A stretch of DNA of 64,000 nucleotides from Liolophura sinensis (lineage: Eukaryota; Mollusca; Polyplacophora; Chitonida; Chitonidae): assembly GCF_032854445.1 (NCBI RefSeq), contig NC_088303.1:21645501-21709500 (forward strand), read 5' to 3'. A program made the translations under genes and the position numbers. Positions 27,536 to 42,500 of the stretch are shown here, piece after piece; position 1 is the stretch's first letter; every line of letters begins with the position of its first letter. Below the pieces are notes generated by a model that saw only the letters and a list, made by a program, of their open reading frames with translations, ran no database searches and was not told where the DNA came from.

Positions 27536-30500
27536 TCACACGGCAGTGACATTCGATGACACTACATCCGGTGCCTCTAAGCCCGCGTTCATCTCATCAG
27601 CATGGGGTGGGGGTGGTGGAGGCGTACGGTGGGGAGGAATAGGTGGAGGCGGGGGCAAGTCTTCAATCGACCTACAAATAGACTCAAAATTATTAAAACC
27701 GAGTGGTATAAGGCCATTTAATAGCAGACCGTGAAAGAAAAAAGAAATGTCTTTAAAAAACGATTGTAAACTATTCGGAAAGAGCCGATGTGGCCTATAT
27801 GAATGGTATTGAATGTAGTTTCACAAACTGACGTTGGTTTATTTGACCCAAAATGCCAATTTAAAACTGCCGGTTTTCTGTCAAAACGCATGTATTTTGT
27901 ATTTTGTCTAAATTTAATTGAACCAGTTTCATCTTTACCCAACGGTACAGACAGTGCATTAAAGTATAAACACAAAATCTTACTTGGTCATTTCATCTCT
28001 CTCTGGAGCCAAATCCTGTTCGTTATAAGACATCTCCACACCATTGCTGAGCCTTTCATCTGCAAGTGGACTGCCTTTAACCTCCGGCGGTACTGCCACA
28101 GGAGATAGCCTGTGTCAACAGAAAACAGTTTCCATATTAAACAGACGGTATTCTGAAACAGGAAATTGATTATTATAGTCTGATTATCGCAAAGACCACA
28201 AAACACAGTTACATTTTTATAACTATTTATGCCAAAAGTATCCATTCAAACATGTGTTTCCTTTCCTACCACCTGCATTCTTTTCAGCTTGACTGTTGTT
28301 AAAACTGATATAGTACTTTGCTCTTGACCTAATCACGAAGTGATTTTTAAAGCTTGTTATAATCATCCAAACTGCATTCGTATTAACTGTGTCATATAGA
28401 TAATCCAAAACGATGATGTCTCGATCATTGTGACCTGTCAGTTTTTGATAAAGAACTCACCTCTCAACTGGTGGCTCCTCCCCTTCCGGACTGATCATTG
28501 GTGGAGTGGTATCAAAAGGTTCCTCGATATCCTGAGACTCTAGCTCTACAGTGTCCACGGATTTATCTTCCAGCTCTACGTTAGCGCCATTTACAATGCT
28601 TTCCTTGACAATCATCTCCTGAGGTTCCAGTTCATCAAAAACAGGGACGTGTTGCTGTGGGCTGACATCTAGCTCAATATGCTCGCCATGAGATGAAGTG
28701 GGGGGTGGTGAAGGCTCCTTCTGAGGACTTGTCTCTGGGGTAATCTCTCCAACAGGACGTGTTTCCACGGGATCCTCGTTTACCTCCTTATCTTCTTGTA
28801 GCCCATGGTCATGATGGGGTGCAGGGGGAGGTGGCGGTGGCAAGATGGGTTTTACGGGCTCGCTTTCTTCTGCTGGTGTTTCTTTGTTCTCCTCCACAAT
28901 TTCGTCTGTAGTATTTACGTTTGGCTGAACCTCCTCGGGATTGTTGTGTGTCTCAGCCTCAGCCAATCCCATGGGTTCGTTCTTGCTATCTTCGTTTGTC
29001 GCAGCCGCTGCTTCGTCCGCATTACGTTCAGTGTTATTAATGTCAACCGTTGTCAAAGTGTCTTCGCAATGGCTAATTCTACCGTTGGGACCAGGTGGAA
29101 CACTTTCAGGTTTTTCCTTAATTTCGATCCCTTCACCTTCCCCCTCTTCCAATTTTTTCTCTGAAATTTGGACAGTCTTCTTTCGCCGGATGCGTGGCAA
29201 GCACAAGACTAGTATAAAAGCATAGATCAGTATCAGACAAAAGGCACCTAAGATTGCAATAGTCGCTATGGCCGTTGGGCCAAATCCAGAACAGGCATAA
29301 ATCGCATCGTCAAAAATCATGGAACCGTTATGAGCGGTACTTTCCGAAGCATTTCTCAGATCCACCCTTTCCGCAGTAACCTTGTTTTCAATGGCCACCG
29401 GAGAGTTACTGTCTCTTTTCCTTCGTTGGTTGATTGGGACAGCTGCAAAGTCTGGTATGACATTGACAACACCAGTGCGCGCATTCTGGATGGATTCATT
29501 TATAATCTCAGTTCGTATATTTTCTTCTAGATTAACGTCACTCTCTTCTAAATCTGTGTCAACGCTCTCAAGGAGGGATCTGCTTGAGTTAGCGTCCGAG
29601 CCAGTGTCCACCACCTCCCTAGACTGTATCTCGGTTAATTCGGTAGATACTGTGGCTGTTGTAGCGAAAGAAATCTCAAGCTGTGGGATTTCCGTAGCTG
29701 ACTCTTCTGCTGATGTTTCCAATACAGACGTATCGTCTGATAACATGGGTGATGGAGATTCATCGGGTGTCCTTTCGCGTGTGTCAAATATTGACGAATT
29801 TTGCAAGGATAAATCCGTTGGGGAAGTTTCGGAGGGTGATGGATTTGGTAAAGTAGCTACAGGCAACGGCTCCTCAGACGCCAGGCCTTCAGCAGCTGTT
29901 GCCAAATTACCAAACGGCGTAACGTCAATTTCTGTGTTGCTCTGTGTAGGATTTCTTGTGGAATCTTGCGAAGGAAGACCGTCCCGTGGCTCTGCCGATG
30001 ACGTGGCTTCAGATGATCCCGATGTGAAAGAATCCGAAGAAGTTGACGAACCCACGAGGATTCGATCAGCAACAGCTAAAGCCTGTGTAGCTGTTGTTAC
30101 TTCAGAAGTTGTTGTTGTCGAGGATGTGAAAGTTGGTGATTGTGCTGAAGTGGAGGGCGTCGAGGAACTTGTTGAGGTTGTCGTGGACATTGTAGTCGTT
30201 GGCGCAGGGGTCGTCGTTGTCGTCGTAGTTGTAGTTGTTGGGCCTGGTGTAACTGTGGTTGCTGGGTAGCGAGCTGAAGAAAAGAAAAGCTAATGAAAGT
30301 CTATTAGCACAACTGAGTTTACCATGGGTGGACTAAGAGACACAACAACACAAGAAATAAAGCTAATAAGTGTCGCAAATACCTATGTTTATAACGCAAA
30401 ATTAGCTGCAAGCTTCTGCTTTCCTTCTCTTGAATATATCCTTTTCACCTCCATTCTACATGACAATTAAAGAAAATTTAACCCTTACGCTTTATTTTTA

Positions 30501-33500
30501 AGTACGTTGTACGTATTATCCAGTTTCCAGCGAAGTATCCTTTGCATAGATAGTTTCCCTCATGTTTTGGTTGCAGATTTCCAATCTCCAACCGAAGAAA
30601 GCCAAGCCAATATCTTGCTCCATTGCTAGAAAACAAAACAGAGTGCAAAACATAAGCCGAATTATTTCGACTACCAAGTAACAGAATATTCCTTGAATAC
30701 TTATGACTCAATATACACCTTTACGTAAATTCGAAAATCCTTACAATCGACCATTATTTTTACAGTATAGTTACAAACAACCGAGAAGACGAAGTTATTC
30801 TAAAACAAATTTCCGCTGATCAAACGTACGTGTTTTTGCCTTGAATAAAGAAGATATTCTAAAAACCACACACCAAATACTGGAGCCATATAACGTTTCT
30901 TGCAGAATGAAAGTACCTTGGCCCTTGTAGGCCTAGATGCTTAATTGATTCTGTCGTAAGTCCAATATTCTTTGACCAATGAGGAACACTGATGTTCCTC
31001 CAACGTCCCAAGGTTTCCTCCAACCTCAAAACTTTATCATCATCATATAAATGAAATATTTTGAATAAAATAAAATGGAGTAAAAACACCAAGCAAATAA
31101 ATAAACAAATAAACGTACCTATACCTCCGAGAAGCAGGCTGCACTTCCGGTACTCGTCTTCCGGCATTATCCTCCCAGTGTAATGATCGGGTTAATTCTC
31201 TACAGTTTGCCTTGCAGTTTAGGAACAAAGTTTCGCCCTCGTTCATTTCCAGCATTGTGGATGGCAGAATAACTAACTCACAGAGGGGCCTGTACTCAGG
31301 GACTGGACCAATCACAGAACCGATCTGTTCCCATGGTGGAACTATTAAAAAGAATAACGACACAAGTCGAAACAAATGAGCAAACAGAATCATTTAGGGA
31401 TAACATGATAACTGAAACAAATGGAAGGTGACGGAAAGTTCATTTACAATCAACTGTACCCCAGCGCTGACAGACTGCTTTGGGATTTCTATTGCCTTTC
31501 CGAGCACTTCTGTCGAAGCAACTCTCCACATGTAAGCTAACTTTTAAATGTCATGACATCAAACGAACTAAAAACAATCTGTTAGTTTTAACAAAAAGTA
31601 TGTTGCTTGAGTGATATTATAATGTATTCTGTTATTGTTACAGATTATTCTGTTAGATATAACACATATATTCTGTTAATTCAACATGAAGATTGGATTA
31701 AACTAACAGGATATTATGCTGAATATAACACAGTATTATGTTATAATAAGAGAATACGTTCTAGCACCACTCAGACAACAGACTTTTTGTTAAAATTAAC
31801 AGATTAATTTAATTTTTTTAACAGATTTATTAATTTTAAACTTACAAAAGCTACAAAGGCTAAAGCCTGTTATTTAAAATGGAGAGGTGGAAGCTGGGGC
31901 ATTTTACCATCACACATCATTCATACTTGACTAAGTTTAGTAATTATTGACCAACTCTGCAGAGGTTAGGAATGCATATCTTCATTTTAAAAATCTGTTG
32001 GACCCTTGGTAATCAGTAATGTTTTCAACAAATTTGATTCTTGATTACAAAAATAATTAGCCAACGATATGTCATCTAGGCCAGTGTCAGCAATATAATA
32101 TCTCGGCCAGGGACCCGTTTTAATGTCTCTATTGTGCCCATTACAAATGACGTCTTACACACTGTTTCAGCATAACAAGTTATAGAAGAATTTCAAGTTT
32201 CATGCCTTTACCTCCGTTTGCGACAAAACGTGCTGAATTCAATGCATGTAGATAGCATCACCATTATAAATTACAGAACCTATCCGATTTTGAAAGCCAG
32301 TTCATCCTTTTTAGACACAGTTATGATTGCTTTACTCCTGTTCTAGACTTCAACTTAGCTACATGTATTATTTTGAAAGCTCATATTTCCACAATGTTTG
32401 TATCAATGCGTTTTACTAGTCGTGCGTTAGCCTTTAAGTAACAACGCAGAGGTAATAAATACAAGTGGGTGTTTGTATGACGGAACGCTCAGTACATCCA
32501 AATTACCAAGTGTACGGAAGGACACATGGACTAAAATGCCACAAAACTATGTGTGTGGTCAACACCAAATAATACATCTTAATCTACGGAGCCCGTAACA
32601 AATGAATGTTAGACATATGTCATATGTACATGGGAGAAAAGTGCTTTTTCAGGGCGAGATCCGCTTTCCATTTGTTGGCTTACTGCATTCCAGTTTGCAC
32701 ATTATTGGACGGTGCGGTCACGTGCCAAACCTTGACCTTTGACCCACTGAATCGTACATATACCAGGACAGCTATATCATTTTCCAGTGGAAAAGACATA
32801 GTTTAGGAATTTCGCAGGGAAAAAAACAGCATTTCCAGCTGAAGCAATACGACTGTTGAGTACCATTTCCTGTTCACATTAACCTAAGTGACACGAATCT
32901 AGCTTTCGTTTGTTACTATAAGGCACTAGAGACTCCAGTAGTTTGAAAAAAGACATAGAGAAGAAAACTCCTGCTTTCCTCCATAACGTCTGTCTTGCGA
33001 AAGAGCAAATCATGGTTGGAGACAAATTACAGCGATGCGTATTTGCATACGAGGCCAAAAAAATCGCGTTAAGGTGAATAATAGGTTACCAATTTTCGTC
33101 GCTTGTTTTACAATTAAGTCAACGACTTTCATTAATGTTAATTTTATAACATTGTATCTGTTTTAGCTAATTATTTGAACTAATCAGTAAAAGCACAACC
33201 TAAGTAGATTGAACAATCAAACGGTTTTAAAATCGCATTCATCAGCAAGCCAATTAGTTAAGACTTTTATAATTTTTTAGATTGGCAAAACAAGTTCGTT
33301 GCCATGCTGAACACCTCTTACTGAGCCAGAACAACAATATTTTAAAAAATACCGATGCAACAAAATGTTTAGTGCATTGCTGTTTCATGTATACATAGTT
33401 CAATCAATAAAAATTGTGTTGAGAGCTATAGCCTCAGTATTTACAATCAGTTCGATCAAATAGTGCCCGTAAATAATGACTTAGCAACCATGGTCAGGAA

Positions 33501-36500
33501 CTTAATAAATATAGGATATTGCACAGTGAAGATTGAAAATCATAAATATTTCGAGTGAGAGGCGAAAATGATAACCCACGAGAGGTGAAGCGTCGAGTAG
33601 GTTGTCATTTGCACTTTTCACAAGAACAATATTTATGATATTCAACCTTTACTATACAACATTCTGTTTATTATTTATAGTTTGACAATATCATGATTTT
33701 GTCTGTTTGCACAAGCTTAAGCAATGTTTTTACCTGTAGGCCTTCACAGGTTGCGTGACGTAAGAAATGTTAAGGTTTACTGAACTTATATTATGACGTC
33801 ATTCTGTTAACCTCGGATTGGAACGTCACAAAACAAAATATTCGTTTGTGACGTCATGGCGTCGGAGCGTGTAATAAAAGTGATATCTAATTAGCCAGTG
33901 AGATATCACTTTTATCGGTGAAGGAAATCTTGACATTTCATAATAAAACACTATATCCGGTTGGACATGGGGCTGTCCTTCATGCTCATAAATTCACATT
34001 CAAACCCTACGCTGTTGGTGCGAACTTCATGTAACAGACGTTTTCACTGACTCCGGCTGCTGTGTTTTCATCCAGTTTGAGTTAGTCAAGCAGTTTGTAA
34101 AGCTATAAGCTGGTACTAGAGGTTTTGCAAATAACCAGCTCATGCATGTTGTTTCCAGAATGTATACACATGAATATATAATAACACTTAAGAACAACGA
34201 TAATAAGTGAATGTATACTGGCATGGTGCCAATATTAACAACTAAAGATTATATCCGAGTACCAAAGAACCGCTGCCGAAGCCCCTATAGAGATTCAGCT
34301 GTCATCTGATAAGCTAGCCACGCTTGGGCGTTTCAGGAAGATCATATGAAGTAGTTCTCATGTAATGCTCTCACATCAATGACGAATCAATCTTACACAG
34401 GCTGCGTCAGCGATTCTCCACATGCCAGTGGTGAACCTATCATTACACTGTAGCTCATACTCCATGAAATCTTTTCTGAAAGGGACACTATAGTTCCGCT
34501 TTTGTTTTGCCTGTAACATTTTCCGTTCAAGGCACGGTTGTATACACCTCGCATTTACACTAAATCATCTTAACATATAATCTACTCTTCTGCCTTCGTT
34601 GAGATGGTGACCCTAACATTGTACATTCCGGCCATGTTATCGCCCAACTCAAAGCAATCCCAGTGACGAGTCGTGTTAATGATTAATCATTGAACTTTTA
34701 AATCGCACCATCCTGCATTTGATTGGCCAGGTCCTGCTTGCATAGATCGCTTATCCAATTAGTTGGACGCTGTGTTTTTTCTGTTACCGTACATTTCTGT
34801 CGCTCTACAGAATGCGCATGCAAAGACTTTCTGAGGTTTTCACCTACAAAACAAAAATTACCTATACCTGTAAAAGTTTTAGGGTTTGAAAATTACTATC
34901 ACCTAAAACATGTAACAAAATGGCCACTAAAACAGCTTATGCTAGGCACAGGGATAGAAAAAAATGACCAAGATAACGCGTTGATCTAGGGAACAAATGT
35001 GCAAAAAACACTCCAAACATTTTTCCAGGTCATCCTGGAAATTTATTTTATCAGCGGAATAAGCGCCCATAGAGGAGCCTTAATGGGTTAGTGCCAGGAG
35101 TACCCCATTATCAAGAGTAAACATCCAGACTCTCTGTTCAATAAAACCCCTACAAACCATGCTAGATGAGTGGTGATAACCACTCATGACCTCGTATGCC
35201 TGAAGCTAAAAACACCTTACCGACTGTACACATGGGACGTAATGGTAGCAATTACTATACAGGTTGTGTTCGTCCATCAGAGCTTCATGTACATATATGC
35301 ACGACTTGACCAGCCTTTCGTAGGTAAACGTGCGAGAAATGCAGAAATTACAGAGGAATTCTAATAAAGTCTAACAAAGTAAAACCAAATGCACAAAATG
35401 TTCGAATAAAAATGTAGTGTTTTACTTTCAGACAAATTCCATAGTACCCGAATGTCAAAAAACGTACGGAAGTGAATCATCAAAACAAGAGCATCCCAAT
35501 AGTAAACCTGAATAAAAATTTATTCCACAAACGTTATAAGCTGAAAGCTGACATGCTATAGATGAACTTTTCGGGGTTGTCATCAAAAGAGCATTGTCAT
35601 TTCGATCTTGACCAGGAAAAATTATCGTCAAAATCTGGACACGATATTTCAAATAATGAACCCGAAGGACATGGTCTTATTCAGTCCAGTAATGAATTTA
35701 AACATCGTTGAGAGTAGCACACTGACATTTCAGTAATGAGCCACTAGTGTTCATATTTATTCATTGCATTCATGAAGTTAAGCATGGTGAAAACCATAAC
35801 ACTGCATGTCATTTCAGTAATGAAAGAAAAGTGTTTACGTTTATTGTAATAATGAACTAAGTTTACGTTTATTGTAATAATGAACTTAAAGTTGTTTTAC
35901 ACTTGGAGAACACTGACGTTTCGGTAATGATCGAAACGTGTTCGTGTTAATTCCAGTTATAAATCTGAACGTTCTTTGAAAGCAGAACTGTCATATGAGT
36001 AATGGGCGAAAAAGGTTCAAGTTTACTACAACAATGAACTGCCATTTCGGTAATGAGTTCGTGTTTATTAAAAGGACAAATCTGAACATTGTTTGAAAAC
36101 AGAGCACTGTTATTTCGGTAATGAGAAAACTTGTTCGTGCTAATCACAAGGACAAATTTGAACGTGTGTTGACAGGAGAACACTGTGATTTAGGTAGTGA
36201 ACAAAAAGTGCTCAAGTTTGTTCCAATCATAAACTTAACCACTGTTGAAAGCAAAACACTGTCAATTCGGTAATGGCCGAAAGAGTTCATGTTTAAATGT
36301 TCTTTGAAAGCAAAACCCTGTCATTTCGGTAATCCTGTTAGTTCAATAAAGGACTAATTTGAACGTTTGTTGAAAGCAGAAGGCTGTAAATTTAGTAATG
36401 AACAATAAGTGTTCAAGTTTAATCCAGCTATGAACTTAACAACTGCTGAATTTGCCCAGCGATGGGCAAAATGTATTAGTATTAATTCCAAGAACAAATT

Positions 36501-39500
36501 GGAACGTTTTTGAAAGCAGAACTATCATTCCGGTAATCGTGTTCATTCCAACGACAAATCGGAAAGTTCTTTGGAAGCAGAACATTGCCATATCAGTAAT
36601 GACCAAAAAGTGCTCACTTTCATTCCACTGATGAGGTAAACCACTGTTAAATGGAGAACACTGCGATCTCGGTGACGGGCGAAACGAGTTAGTGTTCAGG
36701 ACAAGAACAAATTTGGACGTTCGCTGGAAGCAGAATCCTGATATCATGGTTGGATCATGGTTGCCTCATAAGATCCTATCTTATTCTATTATGAGATCCA
36801 CTGATCGCCCAGGTTCAATGACATGTAAACAGCGCGTATACAGGTAGTGAGTTGATGCTGGCAAGGTGCCGCTTGTACTACGTGTAATGAGGGACTTCAG
36901 CGTAATCGCCTTTGACAGCTTTGAGTGCAGATGAACGCAAGTGTGCGTACTTAACGGATATCTTTTACTCGTATTACACAGCTACTAGTATATCTAACTA
37001 TCTGCCGTGTAGAGGCTCTGTACGATGTGCACTTATCGACGTGCCCTACAACACTACAACACCTACATGTATATCTTTCAAAGTAGTCAGCACTGGATAT
37101 TGCTCCTGGCTCTGTCTTACAGTGCCCAGATGATCTCAGTTACTATAAGACAACATGTTCTGTAGAAATAAGTCGTTTATATGGTTTCAAGTTCTCAGGT
37201 ACCATGTAAGAGAACATATCCTGTAGAAAAGAAATTGTTTACATGGTTTCAAGTTCGCAGCTCCTCTATTACAACATTCCTGTTGAAATAAGTCGGTAAT
37301 ATTGTTTCAAGTTCTCAGTTCCTGTGAGACAACATATCCTGTAGAAATAAGCCGTTAACATGGTTTCAAGTTTTACAATTGTCTTTGTGAGCAGGGACCT
37401 GAGTCACAAAAAGGATACACAGCAAGAAAACACTTACGATCATTGCAATGCTGCGAATACCAGGCCACGGGATCACGACGCGATCTTAGACTTAAATCAT
37501 AATTTCAAATGACTTTAAAATTGTTGTTTCCTATATTATAAGGTCAATATTTTGCTTGGCAATGTAAATTCTGGGTAAGCTATTGTACAACAAATTTCAG
37601 CTAAAATAACGGAAAGGAACACACCAAATTTAATAAATGAAGTTTTGACTTTTGTCTAAGATGGCTTCGTGATTCCGAGGCTGGGATATATTTATGCATT
37701 TAGACTTGCACGTATGCACATATGTATACCAGTGTAAGGACAGAGTTAGCACGAAACAACGCGCATTGTAGAAACGTTAAAGTGGAATGAAGGACGCGGT
37801 TTGTAGTATATCTGCATGATATAAAACATTGTCCAGTAGTTAAACAAATTTGCATCCATTCCATTATCATTTAGAATCACTTGAATGGTGTCAGCTGACA
37901 CGATCTAGATATATGACTTTCCTTTACACCAAATTTCAGCTAAAATAACGGAAGGGAACATCATGAATTGCATGATTGAAGTTTTGATTTAAGTCTACGA
38001 TCGCTTCGTGATCCCGATCTCATATTCTGATATATACAGGCCAAATCCAACCGTTATCATTTCAGGGTTGACCAGTAAACCGATGATAATATATCAGTTA
38101 CCAAATATCAAATAAACCGGCATCCCAATGATTATCACGAATTTTTTGGTCGCTTTTAGTTTCACGGCGTCATTCAAGCAAAAGTATGTTGGGAGTTGTT
38201 GTGATTGCTGACATAGACTGCCCACTTATTCAGTCTGTTTCACGAATAATAGGTCGCAGTCTCTCTTCAGTCATACTGGAAAACGGTCTGATTGCTGATA
38301 AAGGAAGGTCGCCATTCCAAGGACAATACAGGTCTTAATTTTAAAGCTATCTGAATAGCATCCGGAAACTTAACTTCCGTCAGTTGTGAGGATACGAGCT
38401 ACAAAGAAATGATTGGCTTATTTGTGACGAACGAAAGACCGGAAGTGCGACGAATGGGCCACTTGACCATCTCAAGCTTGATGAACTTTGACATTATCTT
38501 TTTTACTTCAGTGATTTCAAGACAAATACAACGTGGAACTTCGAGGTTGTAACTAACGTGGACTAGTGCTATACTATCACATGTAGTTGACCCACTAACC
38601 TATTTGTAGCCGTGCATCCGAATCGGTATCACTTAGAAACTAGGTCAAAGCAGGAGAAAGTGCACTGAACACAAGTACTTCAAAACTTGAGCGAAAGCCT
38701 AGGTGTTTCTTATGCAACTGTTGCCTCACAATGACAATAGGTAACATTTACTACTTAAACAAGCCGTTCCCACGCAGTGTAAAAGGCACACCATCCTCCG
38801 TTATTAAGCGGTAGAGCATGAGCACCACCTTTAGAACAACTATGCAGAAGCTGTGACGTATTACAGAAAAGAACAAAACTGAATCCAGGTAGACACCTGA
38901 TGAAGAAATACTGATTAGACAGGTATTAACAATAATTATTAACCTGGTATACGTGTGAAGAAAATCAGACAGCAGAAATTAGATAGTCTTCATGTTTGAG
39001 GCAATCCGTCACACAATCTTGCTGACGCACAAAAAAGTTTTGATGACAAAAACAGACTTCTGTTTTGGTAAATACCATCAAAAAAGCACACGAAGGCGCC
39101 GCATATATCGCATATATGATTTTTTAGATAGGGTATATAACAATGTGACATGTGGTTCTGTTGACAACGAGAATGAATAATCACGCTGTGGCCCTCTCGT
39201 GGTTATATAGCATTATAATGAGGCTGCCATATTGTGTAAAATTAACTTGATGTTAAATAAGACGTAAACACGTCTTAAATTAATTCCACATTGTCGTAAG
39301 TATTTTCACTTTAATCGGCTTTACTCGTAATCTACACTCGCATATAAAGAGGAATATCATCCAAGATTCCATGCTGTTTAGGTGTTATCAAACTTTGCTA
39401 ACCCCGGGGCAAGCATTTGTTGCTCGTTTTTGTCAATGACCAACGAAGACTTTCTCCCTCTTCAAGGAGGTGCCAAATATATATTCAAAACCATTGAAAG

Positions 39501-42500
39501 ATGAAGACTCATTCCCGTCATATATACGTCTTTTCTAAGGGCTACTGTCCTTATCCAGAATCACTGACAAATGAAGACTATCTTTGAAAGAGGTACATTT
39601 GTCAAACTTACGCAAAATCGTTGACAAACGAAGACTGTCTTTGGAAGAGCTACATGTGTCAAACTTACTCAAAATCCTTGACAAATGAAGATTGTCACTT
39701 GAAAGAGATACATGTATCAGTCTTATTCAAAATCACTGACAAACGATGACAGTTTCCCTCCAAAGTCAATGAAAAAAATAATGCTCATGATGACGTCAAT
39801 GGGTATGAGAACTTTTACCCACTGGGCGCTGTTTTTTGTCCTTCAACTTGCTTCAAGCCAACGTCAGAGGAGTCATGGGTGGCGACACTTTTTGTTTCTT
39901 TCTGTAAATTTCTGTGTGAGTTTAATGAGAATCAGTGGCCAAGGCGGAAATCTTACGTAAGATCATACCCGGAGACAAAGACACATACGGCGTTCCTTGT
40001 AGTCACATCTGCTTTTACTTTGGGAAAGTTTACAGGGCAGGTCACCAGAGGAGCTTGCAGCGTAGAAGGACTACCACATCACCACCCCAACCCCCTATGC
40101 ACACCAAGTTTGACGAAACATCGTATATTGGGCTCTAAACCTAAAGCGTACAAATTTTGGTGTGTTTTGGCGATATTAGGAAAAACATGAAGAAATTTCA
40201 ATCCTATTTTCCACGTATAATCTATCCGGCGATACATTTGATACTTGTATATAATTCAGGTGAATATGTTGGTGAGATTTGTAAATCTTTTATTATACGG
40301 CATATCCATCCTGCTGTTAAAAAAACCCACAGCGTTAACTTGGATAGTCACAAAATAAACTTGGCTAAAGCCAATAAAAATATTTACCATGCCATAATAT
40401 TAACTGAAAAGAGACAAAGGTACAGATGACCGTACACTGGAAAGAGTTTCGTTTTATGTTAGTTTGCAAATGGGTTTCCGAATACCGATTTGGAACGCTA
40501 TTGCTGTTTGTTGGAGAAGAGAAAAGAGTACAGTGGTTTTTACACTTGGTGCAGTTGATTGATATATCGCTTTACGTCAGTTTAGAAATAAGGTTTTCCA
40601 ATACCGATTTGGAACGTTATTGTGCTTTGTTGTATATATGGTCCTACACTGGTTTCGAAATGGATTACCGAATAATATTGTGAATACTGAAAGTTAGATT
40701 CCCACACACTAAAACAAAAACTGAACACCTCTTTTAAGCTATTCCTAAATAATTGTCAGTAAGCTTTTGGCATGCTCTAATCTCCGGACTCGTGACTAAT
40801 TACTGTGTCTCCGATAATAGCTCACGGTTCGTGTACACAACAACCTCATACGTAATAAGGTCACAGAATGACGGTCATAAGGTCAAAACATCCGGGGATA
40901 CTGGTATCAAGGCATCAGTAAGGGCAAGAATGTCAAGCCTAACACATTCACAATGCGGTTCTGTTTTCCTCAAAAACATTCTTCTTGTTCAGAAATATCC
41001 GGGATATTCTCCATGTCACACGTCTTGTGTTGTCTTAAAATCTTAAAATAATACCAACCTTTAATTTCAATTTCATGTTATCTTTAGAAATCGGAGAGAA
41101 TGTATTTTTAAGAACCATTGTGGTTCTGTTTTCTGACCAATTGTGGTCATCCGCGGGCTAAGCTATGTATTAGCTAATTCAGTCATTTTTAATACCCCCA
41201 CATGGTGACGTTTTTCCCAAGAAAATTCTCTATAATTCCTAACCGTGGCTGTACAGGCTTAATACCATGTATGGAATAATAATAATTCCCTACATGGTAT
41301 TTAGCCTGTATAGTTTCATGCACTCAGAAAACTAATCTGTTAAGTTTAACATAATATTATGTTACTGCAACACTGTGTTGTGGACACCAGAATACCCTGT
41401 TACATCAGCAAAAACTGATTCTGTTGGAATACCAGACCAGGTTGGAAACATAATAGTTTGAAGCGATAACACAATCTATTCTACCATCATTCAGAAAAGA
41501 TGGTATTCTGTCCGCTTAACAACCTAGTTTTCGTGTTGTGGTTTCGGAAGCATTTTTTAAAACTATAGTGTATTCTTGTGAATAACGCAATCTCCTTGTA
41601 AACGGGAGACACGAGTTCAGTCCGATTAAGTTTAAGGCTGACATCAAAATGGGCCGCCTTAATACATGTACTTCTTGGCTTGGCGATCAGAATCTGGCGA
41701 CTGCCTACCGGTAGTACTACAGCCTTTCCGGTGTCAGTATTATAGTGTGACGTTGTGATATGTCTAAGGATCTGTCTAGGGGTAAAAACTATTCACCAAG
41801 TTCAAATACACCTCGCCCCCTATTACTGTTCCACAAAACCCAAATGCTTAAAGTTTTAATGCCCAATTAAATATTTGGTATACCCTTTTGTTTATATATT
41901 GGTGTTTTTGTGTTTTTGGGGGAAAATTAGAAATTCCATTAATTATCCCATATTAGTGAACACTGCCCAAATGGTCAGTTTCCTAGGTTTGCTTTCTCAA
42001 GTCTTTGCGTCTAACTTTACTCGTTTGGCATGGACTTAAGCAGGAAGCCAGATGGTCAAGCGACGGCCTGACTGACCGTTAGCAGATGTTGATAACAGCG
42101 GTCAGCGTCAGTTAGATCAGCCTCTGCCATGGGGCGAGTCATCACGGACACTTTGAACCGTCGGGAACAACTTGGCCAGAGTTGAGACATGAGCAAACTG
42201 CTTTTGAAGATATAAAAAAGTACCCGTACAACTGCCAAAAGACAAGGTTTCTAAAAAAAAATTTGTCAGTGTACGTCATTACATGTCAAAACATATGCGC
42301 CATGCTCTGATGTTCAAAGAGCTGTACGATAAATCCTAGAAACGCTAGCCGCCGTTGTAAAAGTACCAATCAAATAAATAAATTAATAAATCCAAGATAA
42401 GATACAGGGCCAAGTGTGGAGGCCAGAAGCTTGCAATTCATAACAATGTCATGGGATTTAAGGGAAAGTTTAAGAAATAAGCCATGCATGTTTTCAATGA

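Noticed and set aside
29382-30269. 295-codon open frame on the plus strand
   Set aside because: It lies exactly antisense to exon 4 of the Ig-mucin gene. Low-complexity Thr/Ser codons keep the opposite strand open, and its Val/Ser-rich peptide has no domain or splice context.
34723-34989. 88-codon plus-strand frame in intron 1 of the Ig-mucin gene
   Set aside because: No domain and no splice partners in a repeat-rich intron; it is consistent with chance.
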